Source: Neoceratodus forsteri
Lineage: Eukaryota > Chordata > Ceratodontiformes > Ceratodontidae
NCBI GenBank assembly: GCA_016271365.2
Contig: JADMNL010000028.1
Span: forward strand, 100,598,001-100,662,000
Length of the DNA stretch: 64,000 nucleotides
Direction of reading: 5' to 3'
The translations under genes and the position numbers were made by a program. This document shows, one piece after another, positions 44,117 through 53,903 of the stretch. The notes under the pieces were generated by a model. That model saw nothing but the letters and a program-made list of their open reading frames with translations, did no database searches and was not told the DNA's origin. Numbering within the stretch: position 1 is the first letter of the stretch; each line of letters opens with the position of its first letter.

Positions 44117-44262
44117 AAGATCTGGTGTCATGGGGCGGAGCCGAGAGTTATACCACCCGGGTGGGTGGGAGGAGCAAGCTTGAAGACCTTCCGGCAAGAT
44201 TTAAAGCGGCAAGGATACCTGCCAATGAGTGTGGATGAACAACATATCCATGTCCCTAGAAA
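44117..44262. repeat. Right ITR (coding 5' end) of DIRS-C
   Basis: Inverted partner of 38504-38671. It ends CATATCCATGTCCCTAGAA, the sequence that the ICR joins to the left tip. A GGGGCGG box lies at about 44131-44137. Confidence 0.87.
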
Positions 44263-44271
44263 AGACCTTTA

Positions 44272-44424
44272 CAATGAGGGTAACCACTAAGCTGAAATCT
44301 TTACACATTTTAAATTATGGCCATTTGAAGTGTTAGATTTGTCACAAAAACACTGAAATTCGGGTACTCAAATGGCCATAATTTAAAAAGTATAATGACT
44401 GCAGCTTAGTGATTACCCTCATTG
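44272..44424. repeat. TA-flanked palindromic MITE, 153 bp
   Basis: CAATGAGGGTAACCACTAAGCTG at the left pairs with CAGCTTAGTGATTACCCTCATTG at the right. The palindrome continues through AAATTATGGCCATTTGA to a centre near 44348. TA dinucleotides flank both ends (44270-44271 and 44425-44426), the target duplication of Tc1/mariner-type elements. Confidence 0.78.
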
Positions 44425-44426
44425 TA

Positions 44427-44924
44427 TATGTCTTATTCTCCTGAACAACTTTGCTGCTGGTTGTGTGGGTGTAGCGTTTTTAGTTTAAGATATTTACATT
44501 TGTTTGACGTCTGCTACTGTGTTCAATTTGACTGCACACAGTAAGACATGCTGTTCCTTGACAGGTTGAGCTGCACTTACGAGCCATTTAGTTTTAATAT
44601 AGAACCCAAATTTACAAAAGTAAAGCAGCAGTTTTGCAGAATATGTTTACAAACCAAATAATGCCCTGTATAGTTCAGCTGCTGTATTTTTAATGAAATG
44701 GAGCTTCTACAACATCATACTGGTCCCCATCAAAAATGTGAGACAGGAAGTGTGCTGTAAGCCAAGAAGACTCTACCTTCTGACTGGATTTGTAAAATAA
44801 AAGCTCTATTTTTCAGAAATGTAAGCCAGTGGTTCATTAAAGAATTAAATTCTAGTGCCTGTTTCTGTGAAGTTTTAATAAATAAAGCCTTTATGACTAA
44901 ACCAGAGTCCTTTGACATGCGCTG
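44427..44924. other. No recognisable feature
   Basis: AT-rich. It includes TAAAGCAGCAGTTTTGCAG near 44620, similar to the TTAAAGC-type MITE ends at 30-33 kb, but no partner was found. Confidence 0.35.
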
Positions 44925-45304
44925 GACATGACAGAAACTTTCAAGCATCTCAAGGGAATTAAAGTACAAGAGGGTAGCATCTTTCAGAAGAAGAGATGTG
45001 CTAGAACAAGGGGGCACAATTTGAAGATAGAGGGGGGACGGCTCAGAGGTAATGTTAGAAAGTATTTTTTCACAGAGAGGGTTGTGGAAGCATGGAATAG
45101 CCTTCCTGAGGAGGTTGTGGACTCAGGAACAGTGGGAGAATTCAAGAATGTATGGGACAGGCACAACAAGACAATTCTAGTGGGGGGTAGGAGAAAGTAA
45201 GCTGTTGCTTAACTAGAATCTGCAGCTTATCCATCAGGTAGGGAAATGGGCAGACTAGGTGGGTCAAGCAGTCCTTATCTGCCGTCAAATTCTATGTTTC
45301 TATG
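44925..45304 (+). mobile_element. CR1-like LINE 3' end
   Basis: Codes KHLKGI, CARTRGHNLK and RKYFFTERVVEAWNSLPEEVVDSGTV, the C-terminal end typical of CR1 ORF2, followed by a 3' UTR that ends TTCTATGTTTCTATG. The short TTCTATG repeat is the hallmark 3' terminus of CR1 elements. 5'-truncated, as most CR1 copies are. Confidence 0.85.
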
Positions 45305-47307
45305 TAAAGACGGTGCATGGTTTACACCACAAAACATATGAGGAGAGTCTAAGGGACCTCAGTATGTAGTCACTGGAGGAGAGAGCAGGGGGACATACTA
45401 ACATACTATTTGCCAGCAGATTAGGCCTTATGGTCTATCAAGTCTGCTCGAACCTAGATCCTTAGTTGGGTGCCGAGACCCTCCCATCCCTTGTGCTCCA
45501 GAAACCCCTATCATCCATCCCCACCCCCCCGGGACAGGCCATCATCTGATATATCCACTTTCTGTGTCTGTCCCACCCTCTCTTAAAGCTCTCCACTGTG
45601 GATCTCTGAACCAGCTCACCAGGCAGAGCATTCCAAGGGTCCACCACCCTCTCAGTGAAAAACCTCCTCCTCTTTTCCCCCCTCACCCTTCCACCTTCCA
45701 ACTTCAAACCATGCCCTCTGGTGATGCCTCCCTGCTTTAGTCTAAAGATCCCTCCATGTTTACCTATTTATTCCCTTGAGGTACTTGAAGACCTCAATCA
45801 TGTCCCCCTGTCTCTCCTCTCCTCCAATGAAAACAGGCAGAGCTCCTCAAGTCTGTCCTCGTAAGTCAAATCCCTAGCCCTCGTATGATCTTTGTTGCCC
45901 TCCTCTGTACCCTCTCCAGGAGCTGTATGTCCCTCTTCAAGTGTGGTCTCCAGTACTGTACACAGTACTCAAGGTGTAGTCTAACCAGTCCATTGTACAG
46001 CGGCAGAATCACTTCCTTGCTCCTAGAGGTGATCCCCTTGCGATGCATCCCAACATCCTGTTTGCCTTGCTAGCTGCTCTCCTGCACTGCTCAGTGTTAT
46101 TCATACATGTATCCACCATGACCCCTAGGTCTTTTCCCCTGTTGAGGCTTCCAGCACCTCCCCTCCCAGGGTGTACCTGTGTTTAGGGTTTCCGACCAAG
46201 ATGCAACACCTGCACTTGGTGATATTGAAATTTAATTTCCATGTGTGAGCCCAGCTTTCCAGGGTGTCAGGTCCCTTGCAGGGCCAACCTCCCTCTTCTC
46301 CTCAACTACTGCTCCCATCTTGGAGTCATCCATGAAGAGACTCATTTCACACCCTATACCATCCCTGATGTCTGATATATGCATTAAACAGGACTGGACC
46401 CAGGACCGAGCCCTGTGGTACCCCACTACCAACCTCTGTAGGGTTCGAGAGCTCCCCACAGACCACTACTCTCTGAGTGCGTCCAGCTATCCAGTTTTCA
46501 ATCCATCTGACCATCAAAGGGCCTACTCCTAACCCCATCAGTTTCTCCACCAGACCATTGTGGGGGACAGAGTCAAGCACCTTGCTGAAGTCCAAGAATA
46601 ATACATCCACAGGCTTACCTCTGTCCAGTTCTGATGTTACCCATTCATAGAACTCCACAAGGTTGGTTTGACATGATCTACCTGGCACAAACCCATGCTG
46701 CCGACTATCCAGACCTCCACCTCCTCCAAGTAAACCCCAATCGTTCCTTTAGTATACTCTCCATTAATTTTCCCACCACCGAGGTTAAACTGATGGGTCT
46801 ATAGTTTCCTGGTACTTCCTTCGACCCCCCTTTATGGATTGGTACCACATGTGCCTCTCGCCAATCCCTAGGTACCCTCCCTGTCTCAAGTGACATGTTG
46901 AAAAGCTCCGCCAGGGGTGCAGCCAGTATGATTGAACTTTCAAGTACCTCAAGGGCATAAACAAGGTGCAGGTGGGGGACCTTTTCCAATGTAGAAAAAG
47001 TACTAGAACAAAGGGGTACGATATGAAATTGGGGGGGGGGGTTAGATTAAGAGTTAATGCGAGGAAGTTTTTCTACACAGAAAGGGTAGTTGATGCTTGG
47101 AATAGTCTGCCACAGGAGGTAGTGGGGACAAGCACAGTGGAGGGGTTTAAGCATGCCTGGGACAGGCACAAGGGAACCTTGAGAGTGGAGAAAGTGATGA
47201 AAAGCCATTGATCACAGAGTCAGTGACCACATACAACGTATAGAGTCTACGGGCAGACTGGATGGGCCCGGTGGTCCTTATCTGCCGACAATTTCTATGT
47301 TTCTATG
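45305..47307 (+). mobile_element. CR1-like LINE 3' end, interrupted by another CR1
   Basis: The left piece (45305-45394) codes YEESLRDLS-like and SLEERAGG. The right piece (46925-47307) resumes with ETFKYLKGINKVQ-like sequence, then RKFFYTERVVDAWNSLPQEV, and ends TTTCTATGTTTCTATG. The two halves make a continuous CR1 tail once the minus-strand insert at 45395-46924 is removed. Confidence 0.75.
45395..46924 (-). pseudogene. CR1-like LINE (1.5 kb, 5'-truncated) inside a CR1
   Basis: Read on the minus strand: APLAELFNMSLETGRVPRDWREA, VPIHKGGSKEVPGNYRPISLTSVVGKLMES, GRSCQTNLVEFYEWV, VDVLFLDFSKVLDSVPHN (motif A, Ala replaced by Val), GVPQGSVLGPVLFNAYI, then the C-terminal [27 protein letters not shown] and FFTERVVDPWNALPGELV. 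Motif C and part of the palm (about 46230-46360) are damaged. The 3' end abuts the host CR1 at 45395. Confidence 0.82.
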
Positions 47308-47309
47308 TC

Positions 47310-47960
47310 CTAAGAGTGTAGAATCACTTCACCTGGGCTTTCTGGCTTGCAGAAGAATGTTGGAAGTACTAGGGACTGGTTAAGGTGCAACTCATACACT
47401 GCTTCGGACAGGAATTTATGATGTGTGCGGAAGAATTTATGATGTGCGCGGAAGACTACTATGTTCTTGTGGAAACCTGTGTATAAAGGATCTTTTACTA
47501 GGGCCCATTTCTTGGAAATTCTGTGCGCAGATGTGATGGCCATTAAGAAAATGGTTTTCCAAATTAGATACTTCATGTCACACAGGGCTGCAGGCTCAAA
47601 AGGCTTGTGAATGAGTTTGTCAAGTACCAAACTGAGATCCAGTTAGTAACAGGTGTTTTTATAGGCGGTCTCTTATGAAAGATACAGCTAAGAAATCTTT
47701 TGAGCAGTGGGAGCTGCGCTAATTCAAGCTATAATGAAACAGCAAACAGATGGACCTTAACAGAGGAGTACTGCAGCTCAGACTCTGAAAGGTCCAACAG
47801 ATATTCTAGGATTTTCTCAGGTGAACACTTCAAAGGGTCCACAAAGTCCTTGGAACATGAAACTAAAAAACACTTCCATTTTGCCTAGTAAGCCTTCTTA
47901 GTAAAGGGCTTGTGGGCTGCCAACAGAACCCTATGACAGAGTATGTACCTGTCTAGCCCC
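47310..47960 (-). pseudogene. Isolated DIRS recombinase remnant
   Basis: The minus strand 47310-47630 codes LIHKPFEPAALCDMKYLIWKTIFLMAITSAHRIS, matching the block around the first catalytic Arg of the DIRS-A recombinase, where ARR has become AHR. It continues to LHLNQSLVLPTFF. N-terminal domain sequence continues, badly decayed, to about 47960. No ITR, ICR, RT or gag is nearby. Confidence 0.65.
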
Positions 47961-48689
47961 TGGGGGAGGTACAGTATCTCTTGCAAGGTCTGTGGACCTA
48001 TAAACAATGTACGGATGTCCCATGAGCACACCATTTTCAAAGACTGTTGCAACAGCACCTTTCTAACTTATGCTTTGCTGTTCTTTTTCTGGCTTTGGAG
48101 CTGCCACTCTCAGTCACCTCTTCCCTCTAGATCTTTCACTGTTCTTTCTCCTTCCTTTGCAGACATTTTCTTTAGTCTGCATATTGGTGGTTTGAAAACA
48201 TACCCCCCCCATAACAAGAAACCCTAAAGCAAAGGACCTTGTGGTCGCTGAAACAGTCAGGTGGCTGTATATCCTGCTGCTATTAGCAGTAGATCAGTGT
48301 TAAAACACATACTGAGCAATCCTTGTAAGCTATGTTCTGGCCTGAAAAAAGTTGAAATGCAGTTACAAACACTTGTGCCCTGCCCCCCCCAAAGTTTATA
48401 CCTGAGCAAAGAACAGTGTTACACCAACAGTTTCCATAAAATGACTCTGCCAGATTACAGCTGTTTCAAGCACTTCCTGTTTTTTTTTTTCTTAAGCAAT
48501 ATTGTAAAGAAAGATGAAATTAGGCCTCTCTAACCTGCTGCTTGCTGCTACCTGGTGCCTACATGCAGTACGGCTACTTAGGATGGGGTCGGCCTCATTT
48601 ACAGATTACTAACAGTTCCTACAGGATGGCTGTCCCTGGCCACAGTAATCAAGGCGGGACCTGAAGAACATTTACATATGTAGCTATTA
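47961..48689. other. No recognisable feature
   Basis: Mixed sequence with short C- and T-runs; no coding or repeat signature that I can support. Confidence 0.35.
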
Positions 48690-49474
48690 ATAAAGGGACA
48701 CTGACAGCTTTGTTTTATTACTTTGAGTGTTCCCCTGCTGTTATTTCTGTCCCTTTCAGCAAATACTGTGCTCCCAAAATCGAAAAATGTATTTAGATCT
48801 GCCTAAATATTAAATGTGTCAACTATTTCGCTTAAAAACTAATTTAGTTCAGACCGACCTTATGTGCCATCAACTGCTGCTCCCGAGAGTCCACAGAGAT
48901 GCCAGCATCCAGCTAAGGGTACGCTCATTCATAAATGAGTGTGGAAAAAATACCGCTGCTGAGTAAAATGCATTGCCCATTCCTAAATAGTTTTCTGAAC
49001 TGCACAAACTGATGCCCGTTTCAAACTGATGCTATAAGTTTGGGAATTTACTGTTTGAAAATGCAAGCCTACTGCGCATGCCCAGATTCTCGGCTTGCAT
49101 TTTCAAATAGTAAATTCCCACACTTATAGAGCTTGGTTTGAAATAGGCATCAGTTTGTGCAGTTTAGAAAACTATTTAGGAATGGGCAATGCATTTTACT
49201 CAGCAGTGATATTTTTTTCCCACACTAGTTCATGAACGAGCATACCCCTTGGTTCAGCGCCTACATCACCGTGGATACGCGGGAGCAGCAGTTGTTGGCA
49301 AATAAGGTTGGTCCGAGCTAATGCGTTTAAACAAAATAACTGATAAATTTATATTTAGGCAGATCTAAGTACACGTTTTGATTTTGGGGGAACAGTATTT
49401 GTGGAAAGGGTCAGAAATAACATATCAGGGGAACACTCGTAAAGTCATAAAACAAAGCTGACATTGTCCCTTTA
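48690..49474. repeat. Long foldback element, ~785 bp
   Basis: Two arms of about 380 bp pair across a ~25 bp centre near 49082. AAAGGGACACTGACAGC at the left pairs with GCTGACATTGTCCCTTT at the right. Strong pairing continues at TTAGATCTGCCTAAATAT, AGTAAAATGCATTGCCCATTCCTAAATAG and TTTGAAAATGCAAGCC. TTAA lies at both outer edges (48687-48690 and 49472-49475), suggestive of a piggyBac-type non-autonomous element. No coding sequence. Confidence 0.8.
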
Positions 49475-49927
49475 AGCTGTTACACCTGTTACACTAATGC
49501 TTTAAAGTGCAGATACCAGCTTAAAGAGATTCATGCCCAAACTGCTGGTTTGTGTGCCTGCTTTATGTTTTACCACTTGTGCCTGTTCCAAAGCCTAACT
49601 GGAGGAAGGGGCAGATCTAGTGATCAAAAGGGTGGCTATAAAGACTTCAAAGGAAGCTACAGAGATCAGATCTTCTTAGTAGCTGCCTACCCTTGGCAGA
49701 GGTAAGATCTCAGTCCCTCTCCTGCTGCTTCCAGGAGTGATGGGAGTATCAGAGATCCAGGCGATATGGCCTGAGGGTCACACCTAGAGCAAGGGGAAAT
49801 TGTTGCTCCTATGTTCACTGGTCACTGGACTTCTAACCTGCAACTGAAGGTGTGATGGACTTCTTTGTTACTGACGTATTATTTTGAGTTTGATTTAATA
49901 CCTAATTTTTATTTTGAGGGTGTCAAT
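49475..49927. other. No recognisable feature
   Basis: No ORF or repeat edge seen between the foldback and the LINE tail. Confidence 0.35.
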
Positions 49928-52560
49928 GTTTTATTTATTTTATTTAGTGATTTGGAAAGACCTTTGAACGCAAGCTCTTTTACAAAGGTTCCACATCATA
50001 GATTGCAAAACAAAGTACAACAGGGGAAAGCAAAGGTACATCACAATGAACGATACAGCTTGCATTCAGAACTTACAGAATAACTCAAAACATAGGTACA
50101 AGTTAAAATAACAAGAAAAACACTTTATGGGGGGGGGGTAAGCAGCCACAAAGTGCATTGTCAATAGTTCAGAGGGATGGGGATAGCTGGCAGAGGGGTG
50201 ATGAAAGGAGGTACGAGAGAGAGGTAGGTATTGCGGTGGAGGTGAAGGGTGGGGGAAGAAGGGCGATAAAGTATAGGGAGAAATAGAGGGGGCGAGGGGA
50301 GGCTGAGAGGAGAAAACATGCTAGAGTAAATGGTGGGGTGCGAGGGGGCATGGTCAGGCAGCTTGCATTAGTAGTGACTCTTAGGGGAAACTCACAGGAC
50401 TGGGAGTTGGCGGAGGGGGTAAGGTGGGATGGCGGGTGGCAAAGGAGCATAATGTGAACTGATTGTTGAGGCAAGTCATGAGAAGGGACAGAGGGAGGGG
50501 GTACCCGAGGCCTGCCTAGTGCTTGCTGGGGGGCAGCAAAAGCAGGTGTGGACAGACTTAGGGGCAGGTGCACTTAGTGTTATTAGGTGCTGGTTGAGGT
50601 CAGTTTTGAATTGGGCCAGACAACTGGTGGCTAAGAGGTGCCTGGGGAGTTCATTCATCCATGGGGGGCCCGGTAGACAAATGCACGTTGCCCAAGTGAG
50701 GTGCGATGGAAGGGGACAGTCAAGGCCCCCTCTAGTCCTCCCCCTGGTGACCTGTAACGAGTTGGCTGCCTTGATCAAATTGCCTACACAAGGTGGTGTT
50801 TTACCCAACAGAGCCTTCTTCCTTAGGATGCAAGTCTGGAATTTGACCCCGTTTCTTAATGACAGCCAATTTACGCGTTTGTACAGAGTACAGGTGTGAG
50901 TGCTGCGCTCAGCATCCAGGGTGAGTCTGCAGGCTTTGTTGAGCGCAGTCTGAACCCTCTTGAGTACTGTATCCGTTGTCGCCCCGTAGACCACTAGTCC
51001 ATAGTCAATAGCAGATATAATGGACCTGTGGACTGAGAGGCAGAGGGCCCCCGGAGAGGGGTATTGCCTGTGCCTGTATAGGACACCAATCTTGGTACTG
51101 ACTCTCTTGACCAGAGAGTCAATATGGTACGCAAACGTGAGGGTATCATCTATTATGACCCCCAGATACTTGAAAAAGTGGACTTGTTCCAGCGGCTCAC
51201 TGCATGAGTTGGAGATGATGAGGGGGGTGGTACTTATTTTTGTTGTGGGGGCTGGATGTAAGCATGGCCTTGGTCTTCTTGTACTTTAGTAGCAACTTAT
51301 GACTACAGAACCAGTCCTCGAGTTTGGAGAAGGAGTCCTGCAGCTCAGACTGTAGGGCAGCCCGAGACGTGCTCCTGCTCAGGAGCACAGCATCGTCTGC
51401 ATATAGTATGAGTTTGGTGTCACAGGCTGTGGGAAGGTCATTTCAGAAGAGGCTGAAGAGTAGGAGCCCCAGTATTGATCCCTGGGGTACCCCTAATGAT
51501 AACCTTTCTTGTGCTGGATACTGTTTGCCCAATTCTGACACACTGATTTCTCCATATCAGGTAGTCTTGGAACCAGCAAAGGGCACTAGGCACCACACCC
51601 ATGTTTTGCAGTTGGGTCAGTAACAAGGGGTGGCTGACTGTATCAAAGGCTTTGGTGAGGTCAATAAAGACAGACCCCACCAGTCTGCCTTCATCCAGGG
51701 CCTTATGTGCATAGTCCATGTAGTCCAGCAGGGCAGTGGTGGTACTGCTATTCTGTCTGAAGCCATGCTGATTGGGGCATAGTAGATTATACTTACTGAG
51801 GTAGTCGATGAGTTGACCCACCACAATCTTTTCCAGTGCCTTGGACAAGGGGGAGAGGATCAAGATGAGTCTGTAGTTGGCTACCAGAGACTTGTCACCT
51901 GCTTTATGCACTGGTGTAACTAGGGCCTGCTTCCAAACCGCTGGGAACTGGGCAAGGGCCAGGGACTTATTGTACAGCGTGGTAATGGGCACTATAAGAA
52001 TGTCCAGGGTGCGGGATAGAAGTTTCATGTCTATCCCATCACTGCCCAGTCTGGTCTTATCTAGTACTTTTTTGTTCATAGTTAGGGCCTCCTTCACAGT
52101 CACACTTTTAAAGTAGAAGGTCGGGTGAAAACATTTGGTAGATACATTGGTGGAATGGTTCAAATCAGGTTGAAAATAGGCAGGTGGTAGCACTGGGGTA
52201 TGATCGGTGAACGCCTTATTGAAGGCTTGCGCAACAGCTAGAGGGTCTGTAGTGGGGGTGTTACTGATACTGAGCAGCTGAGGGTGCTTCTTGTCCTCCT
52301 TTCCAAGGATGCTTTTGATGTTAGCCCAGAATCTTTTCCCATCACCCCGAGAATTGAAAAGCTGGGCCTTATGACAGTTGGCTTTGGTGAGACGGATTAG
52401 CTTGGTGCAGCGGTTCCTGGCCGTTCTGTAACAATGGTAGTCATGCTTGCTACCTGTGTTTCTGGCCTTCTCCTAGAGTATGTCCATTTGTTTCAGGTGG
52501 GAGAGGAGCTCCCCATCAGTCCAGCTATTTGCCTGCCGCCAAATTTTTCTTTTCGTGAGT
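49928..52560 (-). pseudogene. L2/jockey-like LINE ORF2, 5'-truncated
   Basis: The minus strand starts near 52560 with the linker between endonuclease and RT (ANSWTDGELLSHLKQ). It continues with TPVHKAGDKSLVANYR, LLCPNQHGFRQNSSTTTALLDY, GSVFIDLTKAFDTVSHPLL (motif A, about 51640-51680), a damaged VPQGSILG block near 51480, YADDAVLLSRS (motif C, about 51380-51410), and the C-terminal KRVQTALNKACRLTLD. An AAATAAAATAAATAAA-type tail lies near 49928-49950. Its sequence differs from the L2 at 62.4-64 kb, so it is a separate lineage. Confidence 0.8.
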
Positions 52561-53066
52561 GGGGCATAGCTGTCACAGAAGGAGCTAAATTATGAGCTCT
52601 TCTTGAATAAAACCACACTGAGGTGTGTTGCACCATATAATCTGTATTCTCACCTTCTTTCTGCACCCTCAACCCCACATGACAAAACCCCAGAGACTCT
52701 CTAAGAGACTTTGAACCTTCTGACCATTATCTCTTCAGGAGCCAGGCCTAAAGATGAGACTGAAGGTTGGGCTGTACCAGCTGACCTTAGAACTGGGTCA
52801 GAAGGTTTGTACTCAGGCAGGTTTAAGGCAGCTGAAATGCTGTCTCAGCAATGGATACCTTATCTGCCTGGGCCACTATGAGGCAATCAGAAATATCTTG
52901 CCCACATGGGCTTTCAGACAGAGGAGAACTCTCTAAAGGAGAGATCATGGCAGGAAGGTCTAAAGAAAGCCACTTGTCCACTGCAGCCCGAATGCTTCCT
53001 GACAAGGTGCGATGCTCTAGATTTCTGGAACAGAAGTGTAGCAGTTCGGCATTGTGGTGGGATGAA
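52561..53066. other. Decayed DIRS-like remnant
   Basis: TCTCTTCAGGAGCCAGGCCTAAAGATGAGACTGAAGGTTGGG (about 52730-52770, written here as a landmark only in part) resembles the RT-RNase H/recombinase overlap of DIRS-A and -C, and AGGCAATCAGAAATATCTTG may be RT-derived. The rest is not recognisable. Confidence 0.3.
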
Positions 53067-53402
53067 AGAAAACATTACTTACCATAGTAATCTTGTTTCT
53101 TCCAAGGGAATTTTACTGTATTCTGACAAATGCAGTATGGTCTCACCATAGGACACCCCCGAGCCAAAACAGTTAATAGAACCTATGCTAATAGTGGAAC
53201 GTTAGGCTCGAGCTCGGTTTTCAAACCACTGTCCCAGGTTGCACTTCCTGCTACTGTCCGATTCTTATGAAGCATGCAGAAGCTAAACAAACTAGCTAAC
53301 TAATCTATTCTAACAAAAACAAATCAACCTCTCTTTTAGGGGCAAACACCTCAAATAACAGAGGGCATCTCCTAAGACTCAAGTCAACATATGCCCAAGA
53401 AA
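53067..53402 (-). mobile_element. DIRS-A5: coding-3' tip and ITR only
   Basis: The tip CATTACTTACCATAGTAATC and the GGCTCGAGCTCGG/TTTTCAAACCACTGTCC blocks match DIRS-A left ITRs, and the internal AGACTCAAGTCAACATATGCCC matches the sequence after the ITR in other copies. DIRS-B2 interrupts the element at 53403, so the rest lies beyond the right edge of the window. Confidence 0.68.
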
Positions 53403-53665
53403 AGTACAGTTACGTAAGAACTTACTGTAATAGCAGATCTTCAAGAGGAGCTCCTGCAGCAGGTACACCATAAGGACTATGCTACCATAAACTAGGACCC
53501 CACGGAAAAATTCTTAGCTAGCAGTACCCAGCGGGGATCTCCCCTGCCGTTGGACTGCCTCCGACATCCGCCAATAGTATAAAGGGAGCGGTCCCTGGCC
53601 ACACCCCAGTTCTCCCATTGGAGACCCAGCCGACATATCATAGAGAACCGAGGTTAGTGGAATAC
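53403..53665. repeat. Left ITR (coding 3' end) of DIRS-B2
   Basis: Aligns with the reverse complement of 11336-11602. The tip is AGTACAGTTACGTAAGAACTTACTGTAA, a long imperfect dyad around AA. Confidence 0.8.
53578..53583 (+). promoter_or_regulatory. TATA-like box in DIRS-B2 ITR
   Basis: AGTATAAAGGG, at the same place as the TATA-like box in the B1 ITR (11427-11434). In this coding-3' ITR it points inward, antisense to the genes; the lost partner ITR would carry it in sense. Inference from motif and conservation only. Confidence 0.38.
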
Positions 53666-53732
53666 CCCACCTAAGGTAAGGAAAGAAAGAAGAAAAGGAC
53701 CAGGGGGAAGGAGGGATGGAAATAATGCCTGC

Positions 53733-53830
53733 TGCAACAGCTCCTCTTGAAGATCTACTGTTACGGTAAGTTCTTATGTAACTGTACTATCTTATTTTGA
53801 GTGGGAGCTCTTGCAGCAGGCTACACAATA
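53733..53830. repeat. ICR of DIRS-B2
   Basis: CTGCTGCAACAGCTCCTCTTGAAGATC through TTACGGTAAGTTCTTATGTAACTGTACT to AGCTCTTGCAGCAGGC. Both B-family tips are joined at the TGTACTATCTTATTTTG region. Matches the B1 ICR in reverse. Confidence 0.8.
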
Positions 53831-53903
53831 AAGACTGAGTACCAAGCGGAACTAAAAGGATTCTGGACAGACGGAGAGGTGGAAACCTTAAAAGCAGGGT
53901 GCT

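Larger units (their letters stand above)
38504..44262 (-). mobile_element. GC-rich DIRS-like retrotransposon C, both ends present
   Basis: A 5.76 kb minus-strand DIRS of a different family: both ITRs, ICR, recombinase, RT-RNase H and gag. It is clearly richer in G+C and CpG than its surroundings. The genes have frameshifts and at least one lost catalytic residue, but the overall structure is complete. Confidence 0.88.
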
